From NCBI GenBank assembly GCA_030340625.1, contig JAOPHQ010000851.1, forward strand, positions 1 through 64,000: DNA of 64,000 nucleotides. Reading direction: 5' to 3'. The stretch is from Merluccius polli (lineage: Eukaryota > Chordata > Actinopteri > Gadiformes > Merlucciidae). Shown piece after piece: positions 47,879-58,922 of this stretch. The number at the start of each line of letters is the position of its first letter. Within the stretch, counting starts at the first letter, position 1. The position numbers and the translations under genes are program-made. The notes under the pieces are model-generated. The model saw nothing but the letters and a program-made list of their open reading frames with translations. It was not told the origin of the DNA and searched no databases.

Positions 47879-50800
47879 TTTTATTTTTATTTTTATTCAG
47901 ATTCACTTAAAAATATGGCATTGTGTTTGCCAATTCAGTGCGAGTTTCAAATGCATACTTTGTGGTGAATTTTTACAGAGGTGACTAGGGTGAGGAGAAA
48001 CCTGTTCAACCAAGAGACGGTCTCTCCATCAAAGAGGGCCAAGCTTCCAAGGAGTCAGTCTGTGTCTGCTGTGGAAGGACTGAAGCGCAATCGCACGCAG
48101 GAGTTGGAAGGTAAGAAGGCCGACGGATAAAGCAAAAAAAAACTTTTTTGTCCATGCCAAGAAGACCTTATATCACCAAAATTAATTTCTGAATGAATTC
48201 TTTATTTCACAGAACGCCACAAACTACTCACCAAGAAAGTGTGTGAGACACCCCATCACAAGCAGGTGTCCAGCCGCTTACTATACAGACAACGAATGGG
48301 AAGGTACGTCCCTCTTCTCGCTTTGCTGTTGCAGTTTTTTTGCTCATTTATTTCTTTCTTCAAAGTGTGTTTTTGTATTTAAAATAATCAAGTTAGTATT
48401 GTTTCCATCTGAAGTTAACTGCAATTGTTTGACAATGTGTTATAGGCGATCCGCCCCAGCAGAGGATTGCATTGTGGAGGAGTCTCCTGTTAAACCTGCA
48501 GAAGGTATTTAAAAATGACATTTATATATAATTTCCATTCAAGCTAAATTAAATTGTGTTGTGTATCGTGTCTAAATTATGAGAAACCAAAATTAAGAGA
48601 AATAGGATAAATGGATAAACAAAACATTTGATACGAAATGGGAATGCTTTAGTGTACTTTAACGTTGTAATAACAGTGAATTCTACATATTACCAAATCT
48701 TTAGGATTTACATTTTATTGGGCATAAATAATGATCCACACATACACATTATACATGTTAATCTAATGGCACGCTATGTCTATGTAATGTTCTGATTATG
48801 CATCGTTTGTATCACAGACCTTAGAAGAAGCCCAAGGATAAAGAAACTTGCCCGAAGACACTCTACCGTTTTTTACTCAAGTTCTCAGCCTCGTTCCAGG
48901 AACCTAGAGAAGGCGCTCTCGGCATCCCAGCTCACACTCAACAACAGAAAAGTGGACAGTGTTAACTTGACAAAAGTCCGTTCACCAATGCGTCTCCTTT
49001 TTGGGGCGACTCAATCCCCCTCACGTCCCGGCTGCTCCTTTGAGTCTTTCACAACCAGGGCCAGTAGAAGGCAGCTGTCCACTGACACTGATGTCTTTGA
49101 GGCAAGTTGTGTTTTCACAAGTTCTCACTTCGAAAGAACATTGCCGTTGCTGTATTATTTCAAAGATCCTTTTTCACACACTTGGACACAATTTTAATTT
49201 CAAGACTTTCTAAAAGTTAAGAAATTATAAAATTAATATACAAAAAAATAAATTAACAAATATGAGACGTTTCAGTCAAACTATGTTTATCTAAAATGAA
49301 ATAATTATTCAACATGCATTGTAATGTATTAATTGTAAATAATTCCCCTCTATTCTATTTGTTAGAGTCCAATGAGAACTCCAACAAAGTCGCCTGGTAA
49401 ACCTGGACTGTCTCATGCTCATGGAAACAAGACACCCAGGACCCCCCAGACACCCAGGACACCCAGGACACCCAGGACCCCTCAGGCAGCCAGGACACCC
49501 AGGACCCCTCAGGCAGCCAGGACCCCTCCCGCTACAAGGATCCCTCCTGCGCTAAGAACCCCTCAGACACCAAGAACCCCTAAAGGAGCTCAGTACTTTA
49601 GGGGGCTGTTGCTCTCTGTCACAGAAAGCCCCAGAGTTGGTGGGTCTCAGAGTGCTATGGCCCTGAGGGGCAGCCCTTTCAGGTCTCCAGCCAGTAGGTC
49701 ACTGGTCCTAGAGACTCCACAAAAAGAGGACCCTGTAACGAGCCCACTGAAGGGCATCCTTAGGACTCCAGTCAAAGCCTTGCAACAGTGCTTATCACCC
49801 TTCAGATCCCGCCAGACAATAAGCCCAAAATGTAGGACTCCTAAGAAAACGGTGACTTGGTCACCGTCTCCACAGAACCCCAGACAGATGGGAAATGCTG
49901 CTAGATTCAAAGTGCCTGATTCACCTCACACATCTACCCAAAGCTCTCCAAGATTGCTGAGCACACCAAACAAGTACAACAGCCCATTAAAAAATCACAA
50001 GAACAAGGCTGTATGTTTCAAGACCCCAGAAAAATTGCCATCTCAGCTTTCCCATGCCTGTCAAGTAATTTCAGCAATGACTCCTGACATAATACCCAGT
50101 GGCGAAATGACCCCACAGAAAAACGATCAATACCGAAGGTCTTCTAAAAGACTTCTAAAAGACTTCACCATAAACACACCTGAAAAGGACTGCGATACTG
50201 AGTCACTTGTTAGTCCCTTGGTAACCCCTCCAAAATGCAGCCCACCTTTAGACCTTTCCCCATCTGAAACTATTAGAACAGTTAACAGCCCAACACACAA
50301 AATGAATACTCGCTCCCAAAGAACTCCTGTTAAAAACTCAAATTCTACATCTAATCCTGTATCAACAACGGTTAGTGCTGCCATATTGGAAATAATTCCA
50401 AAGTCTCCAACAGCAAATCGAACCAGGTCTAGCCATGGAGTTAAAAGTGGAACTAGGTCCAATTTGAGGTCCCAGGTAAGTCCTAGTTGTACAGTGATTA
50501 GTGACTCTTTTGAGAAGGACGGCATAAGTTTAAAAATGCATGAGGAAAAACTTTGTGCTCAATCTTCTCAATGTTCAGAAGCTGAGTCTGGTTCTCATTC
50601 TGAATCCCAACAATTGGACTCTTCTCAGTTTAGCTCCGTCACCACTGAAGATGATAGTATAGAAATTGTTGATGCTGCTATTGTTAAGTCTCAACTTATT
50701 GGAGGTCTCAAAATGAACATAAACTTTACCAGGAAGCCATCAAAGTCTAGTGAAGTATTTCAGTTTATGGAGGCCTCTCCCAAACAGCCTTTACCAAACC

Positions 50801-52198
50801 AGGAGACACCAGGACGAAGCTACGGTTTCCGTCGGACACCTGACCGGCAACAAAGGGAAGCGGCAGCACGTTTAGGCTATGCCAATGAACCCCCTCGGTT
50901 TTCAACCCCGAGGAGTGCTGCGCCGCCTAGAAGACAAAAGGTTACCCCAAACCCTTTGTCGTACCAAGTTGAATTGGAGATGCAAACTTCAGGGCTTCCC
51001 AAGCTTAAATTCCGACGTACTGACTCGTTTAATGCTGGTGAGTTGGCTGACGAAGGTGGTCCAAGAGCAGGAACCCAGAGCCCTACAGTTGTGGTGAGGC
51101 AATTGGAAAGCCCAATGGCTCTTTGTTCAAAACACAAAGAGACTGGGTGTGTCTCACCATCTCTCTGCACTCGTGTCACCCCAGCAAAATGCACACCTGG
51201 CAAAGGTGGAAGCGTTCAAACCTATATCTGCCAATCCTACACCCCTACACGCCACACTGCAGGAACAATGTCTCCAATTGCAGTCGTAGAACTAATTCCC
51301 TTAACGCCTTCGCCTCAGAGGACAGGGAGATCTACCCCAGACAACCTAAACGGCTGGCCTCGAAGGAGGAGAGCCAAAGCTGCACTAATAGGAGGCAAAG
51401 ATCGTGTCCTGAAGGGAGAACCACTGATGGAGGAGTTACTTGAAGAAGCTGAGCTTGGAGTCAGCAGGTTGCTGGACAATGAGGACATTGACGATCGTTC
51501 AGGCAAAAAAGTTGCATTACAGGGCATGACCTCCACGCAGTTCCCTTTTATTGGAGGAGATGAGTCTCCTCTCTCGGCTCTGGGAAATATGGACCATCAA
51601 GCTGATGAAACAGATCCGAGGACGTGTGAAGATGGCAGGATATGGGCAGCTGGAAATGGAGACGTCAAGTCAAGTAAGATAACTTTAGACATACCAAAAG
51701 AAGAATCTATGCTTTTATGCCAAACTGAAATAAATGCTAATAATAAAGTAGAAACAAAGCACAACTTTGTCACCATCTGGTTGCAGTAAGGTGATTGTTA
51801 TTTGTCCTTTTGGTAGCTCCTCCCAGCTCAAAGACGAGGAAAACGGTGACAACGAGTGGGATTCTGGCGCTAACGCAGTCCCCCTTGTTATTCAAGGGGA
51901 AGACAGGTTCTGCTCGCAAGAGAACTCTGCATGGAAAAGGTAAGACTTGATTATATGACTCAAGTCACATGCATCGTTAGAAATGTATAATGTACATACT
52001 GTACATGGCGCCTGTCTCATTTTTTCTTTCTTTAATTCCAATAGCTTCCACATGTAAATGATCCTAAATGTGTCTGATCTTCTAGATGAAGCTACAACGG
52101 AAAGACTGGCAGTTTATGATGAGACCTCTCCATTCAGTCAGCCTCGCAGTCGTCAAGCCACAGGGAAGACTTGCAGCAGGAAGAGACTTCTGTCCTAA
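40111..52198 (+). CDS. ticrr: ticrr (treslin), TOPBP1-interacting replication-initiation factor
   Basis: Treslin, the vertebrate Sld3 counterpart, is phosphorylated by CDK, binds TOPBP1 and MTBP and helps load CDC45 at origins. It also acts in checkpoint control. Coding exons: 40111-40791, 41144-41390, 41959-42200, 43278-43491, 43732-43876, 44265-44401, 44708-44911, 45830-45975, 46117-46217, 46550-46643, 46793-46875, 47018-47251, 47395-47473, 47677-47749, 47979-48110, 48213-48303, 48446-48504, 48818-49101, 49366-51673, 51817-51939, 52086-52198. Phases all agree and sum to 1,929 aa (human about 1,910). Exon 1 matches the treslin N-terminus (RWGYKFF, SRVTDF). VTRVRRNLFNQ, RRSPRIKKL, TSGILALTQSPLLF and SRKRLL are family motifs. 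T950 (ETP) and S981 (ESP) match human T969 and S1001, the CDK sites that bind TOPBP1. Exon 18 uses a GC donor. The exon 3 start (41959) was chosen by phase and is the least certain border. Confidence 0.95.
42283..42555 (-). repeat. Dispersed repeat, reverse copy of 15183-15507
   Basis: In reverse complement it contains GGATAATGTACAGCAAACCG-type ends and the GTTATTTCTGAATA, CAGGCC and GCTATGGATGCAG words found in alkbh3 intron 8. It lies in ticrr intron 3 and runs into an (AT)n array. Confidence 0.65.
42558..42620 (+). repeat. (AT)n microsatellite
   Basis: About 30 AT units in ticrr intron 3, next to the dispersed repeat; self-complementary, so able to extrude as a cruciform. Confidence 0.95.
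44060..44218 (+). repeat. LINE2/SINE-type retroposon 3' part
   Basis: The segment ends with GTAAGTTGCTTTGGACAAAA then GCGTCTGCTAAATG, the standard teleost L2/SINE tail, in ticrr intron 5. Confidence 0.65.
45165..45425 (+). repeat. Imperfect ~60-bp tandem repeat
   Basis: About five copies of a unit built from CCTAGGCCACTACAATATTA and ATAATGATGCTAAATGAT in ticrr intron 7, with internal deletions among copies. Confidence 0.8.
46877..46939 (+). repeat. (TG)n array at the ticrr exon 11 donor
   Basis: About 31 TG units begin at the splice donor itself: exon 11 ends at 46875 and the intron reads GTGGGTGTGTGTG. Confidence 0.95.
47821..47873 (+). repeat. (TA)n microsatellite
   Basis: About 26 TA units in ticrr intron 14, followed by a TTTTTA repeat. 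Confidence 0.95.
49432..49584 (+). repeat. Coding TP-repeat tract in ticrr exon 19
   Basis: Within the ticrr frame, residues 1105-1155 contain twelve Thr-Pro pairs, mostly as TPRTPQTPRTP and RTPQAARTP units. The DNA is an ACCCAGGAC/CCTCAGGCA repeat, so the protein tract is a translated minisatellite. Each TP is a minimal proline-directed kinase site. It follows SPMRTPTKSP at the exon start. Confidence 0.9.
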
Positions 52199-52518
52199 AC
52201 AGGCTCTAATGAGGACGTCTCTGCTCAGATCCTTGAAATAACTTGCATGTACATGTACATGCAAGTTGTTTATTTGTTTATTTATTACGTTTTGGTTTTG
52301 TTACCACAGTCTATGAATTAAAAGTGATGCGCAATGGTTATTATTTAAATGGTACTAACCCTCGTTATTATCTCTTAACGGCTACTTTCTAACTAACTGG
52401 ATGTGTGTATTTGTTTTAAGAGTAATGTTTATTTATTTGCACATGGTTCAGTTTGGGTTTTTAAGTAAAGGGAAGTAGTGTTGAGTGTAATGTAAATATA
52501 TATTGTCAGTCTTTTGTA

Positions 52519-52524
52519 AATAAA
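52519..52524 (+). promoter_or_regulatory. poly(A) signal of ticrr
   Basis: AATAAA 320 bp after the ticrr stop codon, in an AT-rich 3' UTR. Confidence 0.7.
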
Positions 52525-52539
52525 ACGTACAATTTAACC

Positions 52540-53482
52540 TCTTGGTGAGCGTCTTATATTAAAGCAGTGCAGCAACCAAATGGACATTAAACCAAATAAT
52601 CATGTTGGCAGATAAAGTGGTAATGTGTGTCCCGATGCCGGCTTGAACAGGTCATAACTGGTAAAGTGCCCAACACACTTCCTCCTTTACTAATGTTGAA
52701 CTTACAATGGTTTTACAGGTGTAATAATACACTAATAATAAAATGGTCATTTGTCAAGTTTTCTTTAAATGTGTATTGTGTTCACCTGTCACCCAGTGTT
52801 TATTTAACACTGATTTAAAAAGTTTAGGACACACCCCACCTGACACAAAGGAACAGCTTCAGTGCTGATGGGCACCAATGTACCAGAGGTTATTCCTTAT
52901 TTGTTTGTCTTTGCCCCTTTTTGATTGACAGGCCATAGTGCAAATAAAAAGCCACGGGGCTAGATCGAAAACTAGTTCACATTTTACTGCGGTTGGTGAC
53001 ATGCAGGCTATTAATTAACATTATTAATTCATCATGGCTATGGTAATTGCCATACAAAGATGGCGTATGACTATTATAAACTCGTTCCTTCATTGCCCCC
53101 CTGTGGAAATAAAACCGCACCAGCCAATATCAAACGTCATCAACGTCACATTGGTCTTTTCATAAAAGGCATCACATGACCTTGTCCCTATAATAATAAT
53201 AAAAAGAAAAAAAATGTGGGCCAACATGATGGGTGGTGGTTATATGGCTCTAGGACTATCACGTTTCTAATCAGGTCCTCCAGCATTCACATCACGCGCA
53301 ACTCTGTCATTCCCTCAGACACACCTACACACACACACACCCACACACACACCTCACACACACACACACACACCTCAGAGCATCACACACACACACACCT
53401 CTGAGCATCACACACACACGCACCACGGAGGCTCGCGTCGTCCTCTTATCTTCATTCTCGGTTTTGCGCAAACGAGGGCAAC
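52540..53482 (+). other. ticrr-ckmt1 intergenic spacer with putative ckmt1 promoter
   Basis: The spacer between tandem genes is under 1 kb. It has no ORF of note. A CATAAAAGG word (53161-53169) could serve as a TATA-like element. CA-rich imperfect repeats (CACACACCTCAGAGCATCAC) at 53325-53420 lie immediately before the GC-rich first exon. Confidence 0.45.
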
Positions 53483-53723
53483 ATGGCGAGCAACTTCTCC
53501 AGGATGCTGTGGTCCAAGCGCAGCGTGGGTCTGCTGTCCCTGGCCGGCGCCGGGTCTCTGACGGCGGCGGTCCTGCTGCACCGGGACCGGGTCTCCGCCG
53601 GGGCGCCCGTACGGAGGTCGTACCCAGCCAGGTACCGTCCACCCCCCCACCACCACCACCACACCGCACTGGGCGGCTTTATTATAGGGGCTTATTACAG
53701 GGCACCTTAAACGAAATTGTTAT

Positions 53724-53806
<83 letters not shown>

Positions 53807-56800
53807 TAAATCACGTGTATTATAACGTATTCGCATTCACACAAAAAAGTGATATCAGGCGTTTTCCTTCATTTGATAGCCTCATTTTTAAAATAATTTT
53901 TTTCAACACATTGGGGGTTGTGGGACTTCTTGGACATGTAATTACATCAGGAGGATGGGGATGCAGACCAGGGGGGTCATGTATGACTGGGTGTAGATGG
54001 GGGTCCAGGTCTGCAGGAGGATCCTGTGTCCTCACGTTGGACGCCTACGTGGTGTGCGTCCGGCGCACGTAGGCGCGGTAACGGGATCGCCACCAGGTAG
54101 TCGTGTAACAATGGAGGCGACAGGACGAAGGGCAATGTTCAATAAAACAGCAGTTTGATCCCGTTTCACGATAAAAAAAAAGCCACACCTGTACTTACTG
54201 TTACTGCTGTATTAGGGACTGCAGGCATACAGACTCATATGCCACGGAGGGCACAGCAGGTTTTAATGTTCAAGTGAGAGTGGATTATATCTAATATTAC
54301 ATTTCACTGCTATGGCATGATTCGTTTTTTTGTTTTTTGTGTATGTTTGCTGTGATTGTGTTGCGTCCTTCACAACGACATTTCATTGACATTGAACTCA
54401 AGGCTAGCAGCACGAGCTATGGCTTGATGATCAGTCCACGGGGGGTTATTGAGCATCCTGCACCCACAGCCATGGGAGATTTAAAATAACCAATTTCCCC
54501 TTTGTTACAAAATAAACCAGTTTATCCTCACCTGGCTGTTACCTCTAGGCTGACTGCCAACAGTGTCAGTATGCAGAACTGTATGTGTAATAATGATCAG
54601 TGCAGTATGACATAATGATCTATTGGATTACACCTTCCACATGCTAAACCATTTAACGCTTTACAAAACAATGATTCACTGATATTTTGAACTCAATTCT
54701 CAATTGCCAAAACCGAAAGGTGCCCAGCGCAGTGCTGGAGTGCTCTGCTTTCTTATACATTTCCATTCAACCTCTAGCAGCAGCAGCAGCAGCAGTGTTG
54801 GGATGGGCTGGCACAGGTCCAACAGCATTCTTAAGAGCTGTGTTGGCTAATAGCTGTGATGGAATGAGTTTGAAAGTGGGGGTGCATTCACGCACGTTTT
54901 CACGTGGGATATTACGATATAAGATAGGCTAATAATAATAATAATAATAAATGTCTAACAAAAAAACGGTCATTATGTTAGGTGCGTGGTTAGGTGCTGT
55001 GTAGTGATGTTCGGGTGGTTTCATTCAAACTGATTGGACTGCAAGTAGCGTCTTTTTACCTCACACCTGATAGCCTATAACAGAGAGCCTACCTACTGTT
55101 AATAACATAACCACACAGTGATATGACAACATTGTTTTTATTGAATCGATTAAAAATGACATCCCATTCTCTCAAACTGTATACTCTAACATGTACCTTA
55201 GCCTGTCGGATCATTGTTTACACACTAGTCCAAGTAAAGGCCATTGTATTTTCCAATGATATGTTTACCTTTCCTGCGTTTGCCACCACCTTCAGTACAT
55301 GGTTCTTATGCAACAGCACGGCCGTGCCACCGTGCAGCTAACCAGCGTGTTATCTGGCCCGGCGTGTCTCATAGTGCCGAGTACCCTGACCTCCGCAAGC
55401 ACAACAACTGCATGGCCAGTCACCTGACGCCCGCCGTCTACGCCAAGCTGTGCGATAAGGCCACTCCCAATGGATACACCCTGGACCAGGCTATCCAGAC
55501 CGGGGTGGACAACCCGGGCCACCCCTTCATCAAGACCGTGGGCATGGTAGCCGGAGACGAGGAGACCTATGAGGTATTGTTAACGCCTCGTCACAAGGTG
55601 GTGGTCTCCAGGGGGGTGGGTGGGTGACGAACACAGGACCAAATACAAATCACTGCCAATTGATTGGCAGTTGCATCATTTTAAGCCAATCAGAAGAGCA
55701 AGAAGCCAGTGCTTCACCAGAACTGGGGTTTAGTTATCACATATCACATCACTGCTCTGATAGTTGGTGGTTGACTTCATCCTCACTGTAAAAAGAACTG
55801 ACTCCCTCTCCGATTCGTCTCATTTCAGCCTCACTGTCAAGTGCAGTTTTAGAACCAGGACATGTGCACCAGAGAGAGGGCTGTTTTTAGACCCATTAGA
55901 GCCGTTCTTTATGACCTCATAAATCTTACATCTTCAAATGTATGGGGATTTAATGAACACTGCAGTCATTCAAAGTTGGTAGATTGTTCTATTGAATTTT
56001 TAACCATTTGACGATGTCCTTTTTATGTATGTTTCAAAAATGTCAGAGTTACAGTATTTTTCAGCTGTATTGGAAGTATTTTGTATTCAAAGATCATTTG
56101 ATTTAAAAAAAGCATTTATTTTAATGAGTCATACAATTTTAGGAAATTGTGGTTTCAGGTATTTGCAGACCTGTTGGATCCCATCATCAAAGAGAGGCAC
56201 AACGGCTATGACTGTCGCACTATGACCCACCCCACCGATCTGGACTCCAGCAAGGTATAGTGGAACTGGAACACACACCTGGTTGGTTATAAAGCCACTC
56301 CCAATACCACATTACTACTAATACTGTTACTGTGCAATAGGATATCATTCTTTCACTGCAAATTGTACGACAGCGATATTTTTTCTGGATTCAACCAACA
56401 TGTGCACCAAATGAAGTGATATTAACGTTAATGCGGACACAAAGCATACCATGATGGTCATAATACAAATAAAGAAGAATACACAACATCATCAACAGAC
56501 TCAACAAAGCTCACCCCCCCCCCCCCCCCCCCCAGCTCCATTCGGGCCTGTTTGATGAGCGCTACGTGTTGTCGTCGCGCGTGCGGACGGGCCGCAGCAT
56601 CCGCGGCCTGAGCCTGCCCCCCGCCTGCACCCGGGCCGAGCGGCGAGAGGTGGAGAGGGTGGTGGTGGACGCCCTGGCCGGCCTCAGCGCAGACCTGGCC
56701 GGGAAGTACTACAGCCTCACACAGATGACGGACAAGGAGCAGCAGCAGCTCATCGACGTGAGTTCACCGGAACCGCTGCAGTCCGAGTCCTCGTATGGTG

Positions 56801-58715
56801 AACCGTATGCAGTGGTGGAACAAGTATTCAGATAGTAAGACCACACTGTAGGAACACTACAAGTTAAAGACCTGCATTGAAAATGTTACTAGTAAAAGTA
56901 CAAAGGTATTTGTATCATCAAAATATACCAAAAGTACTTGTTGTGCAGAATGGCCCATTTCAGAATAATATATTATTGGATATATATATAACCTTACATC
57001 CTTACAACCAGCTATCAACCACACACACTCCACAATAATATAATGTATTTATTTTGTATTGTTAACCTGAATCTGCAAAGTATAGTGACTACAGCTGTTA
57101 GATAAATGTAGTGGAGTAATTTGCCTCTGAGATGTAGTGGAGTAGACGTATAAAGTAACATAAAATAGAAATACTTAAGTAAAGTACCTCAAATGTGTAC
57201 TCAAGTACAGCTCTTGAGTACTTTGTTACTTTCCACCACTGACCATATGGCATTCAACATATAATACCATATCCAATACAAAATGCAAAAGCAAGGCGTG
57301 TTTGACTCATTTGGTTAAATGTCTATGTGTGTTCGTCTGTGTTTACATCAGGACCACTTCCTGTTCGACAAGCCTGTGTCCCCCCTGCTGACATGTGCAG
57401 GCATGGCGCGCGACTGGCCAGATGCCCGTGGAATCTGGTAAGAGCACTTTCAACTTTCAAAATAGTTCCAGTGATCCGTAGGCCAGATGATTGGAGCGGC
57501 GAGGGCTGCTGCAGGAGGCGGAGGCTGCCAGTGCCTCGTCTGCATTCGGCACCCGGCCACAAATAGCCCGACGCTACCTGTGGGCCAGCCAGGATCAATC
57601 ACCACCCTCCTCTACTTACTGAATGTCAGGCTCTCCTTGTGAATAATTAAACTCTCTCTCTCTCTCTCTCTCTCTCTTTATATCACCTTACAGATGCATT
57701 CAGTCTTCTCGCATGCCCTCTGGATCACTTTTGTCTCTCCCTCCCCTGTGTGTCTATTATCTCCAGTATTTCACATTGTTCTCATCCAGCTTCCCTGCTT
57801 AGCTTTCTTCTTTCAATATCTAGTGCTTCTCTGCTTGCTTTCTTTCTTTTTACACAAACATTTCTTTGCTCTCTCCTTGTCTATTAACCTCATCCTGCAC
57901 CTTCCTACCATTTGGGACTCCTCCATCACTCCATAAACCTAATAAGTTTGAGAAGGTCGCTGTTCACTGCTGCTGTCATATCCAAGGGGAAGTATTTGTA
58001 TGTCAGCAATGTGTCTCTGTAAGAATTTTTACAAATGCTATATTTTCAGAAAAGGCTTTGGCAAACGATTATATCGCTAACAAACAAGCTCATTGACTAA
58101 AGGTTTTCCCCGACCCCTGCTTTAGCATGCTAATCTCAAGTGTTTCCTGTAGTCCAGAAAGCCAATCCTGTAACCTCCCATCAGCACCTTAAAAATGACT
58201 ACTTGTCATTTGAAGAGTTTATGAGCCAAATAAAGTCACTGATTGGCTCAGACTGTCTGAGCGGGACTGTCTAGATAAACATTGCATTATTGACGACAAA
58301 TCCGTCGTCAATAATCTCCTTCATCAATATTGCTGGGCACACAGCGAGGGCAATGTGCATATTAAGGGCAATTACTCATTTCTTTGGTACTTTAAAATGT
58401 TGCTTGATAACTGAAATATTCATGAAGGTTGATTGTGTCTTGATAATTGTCTCGTTGGTGATATTTAATGTACATGTAGTTGTTTCAGGGCTCTCTTGCA
58501 AAAGAGATTTCGATTGCGAGCAATGAGATTTGTGATAAAATAACAGTAGGAAGTGCTGAGTGAGTTGAATGCTGTGCTCCTCTGTAGGCACAACAACGAG
58601 AAGACGTTCCTGGTGTGGATCAACGAGGAGGATCACACCAGGGTCATCTCCATGGAGAAGGGAGGGAACATGAAGAGGGTGTTTGAGAGGTTCTGCAGGG
58701 GCCTAAAAGAGGTGA

Positions 58716-58791
<76 letters not shown>

Positions 58792-58875
58792 CATGTATCT
58801 GCATCCAAGTAACGGATGCTGTAATGCCACACAAACACGCACACACAAACACACACACACACAAACACACGCGCA

Positions 58876-58922
<47 letters not shown>

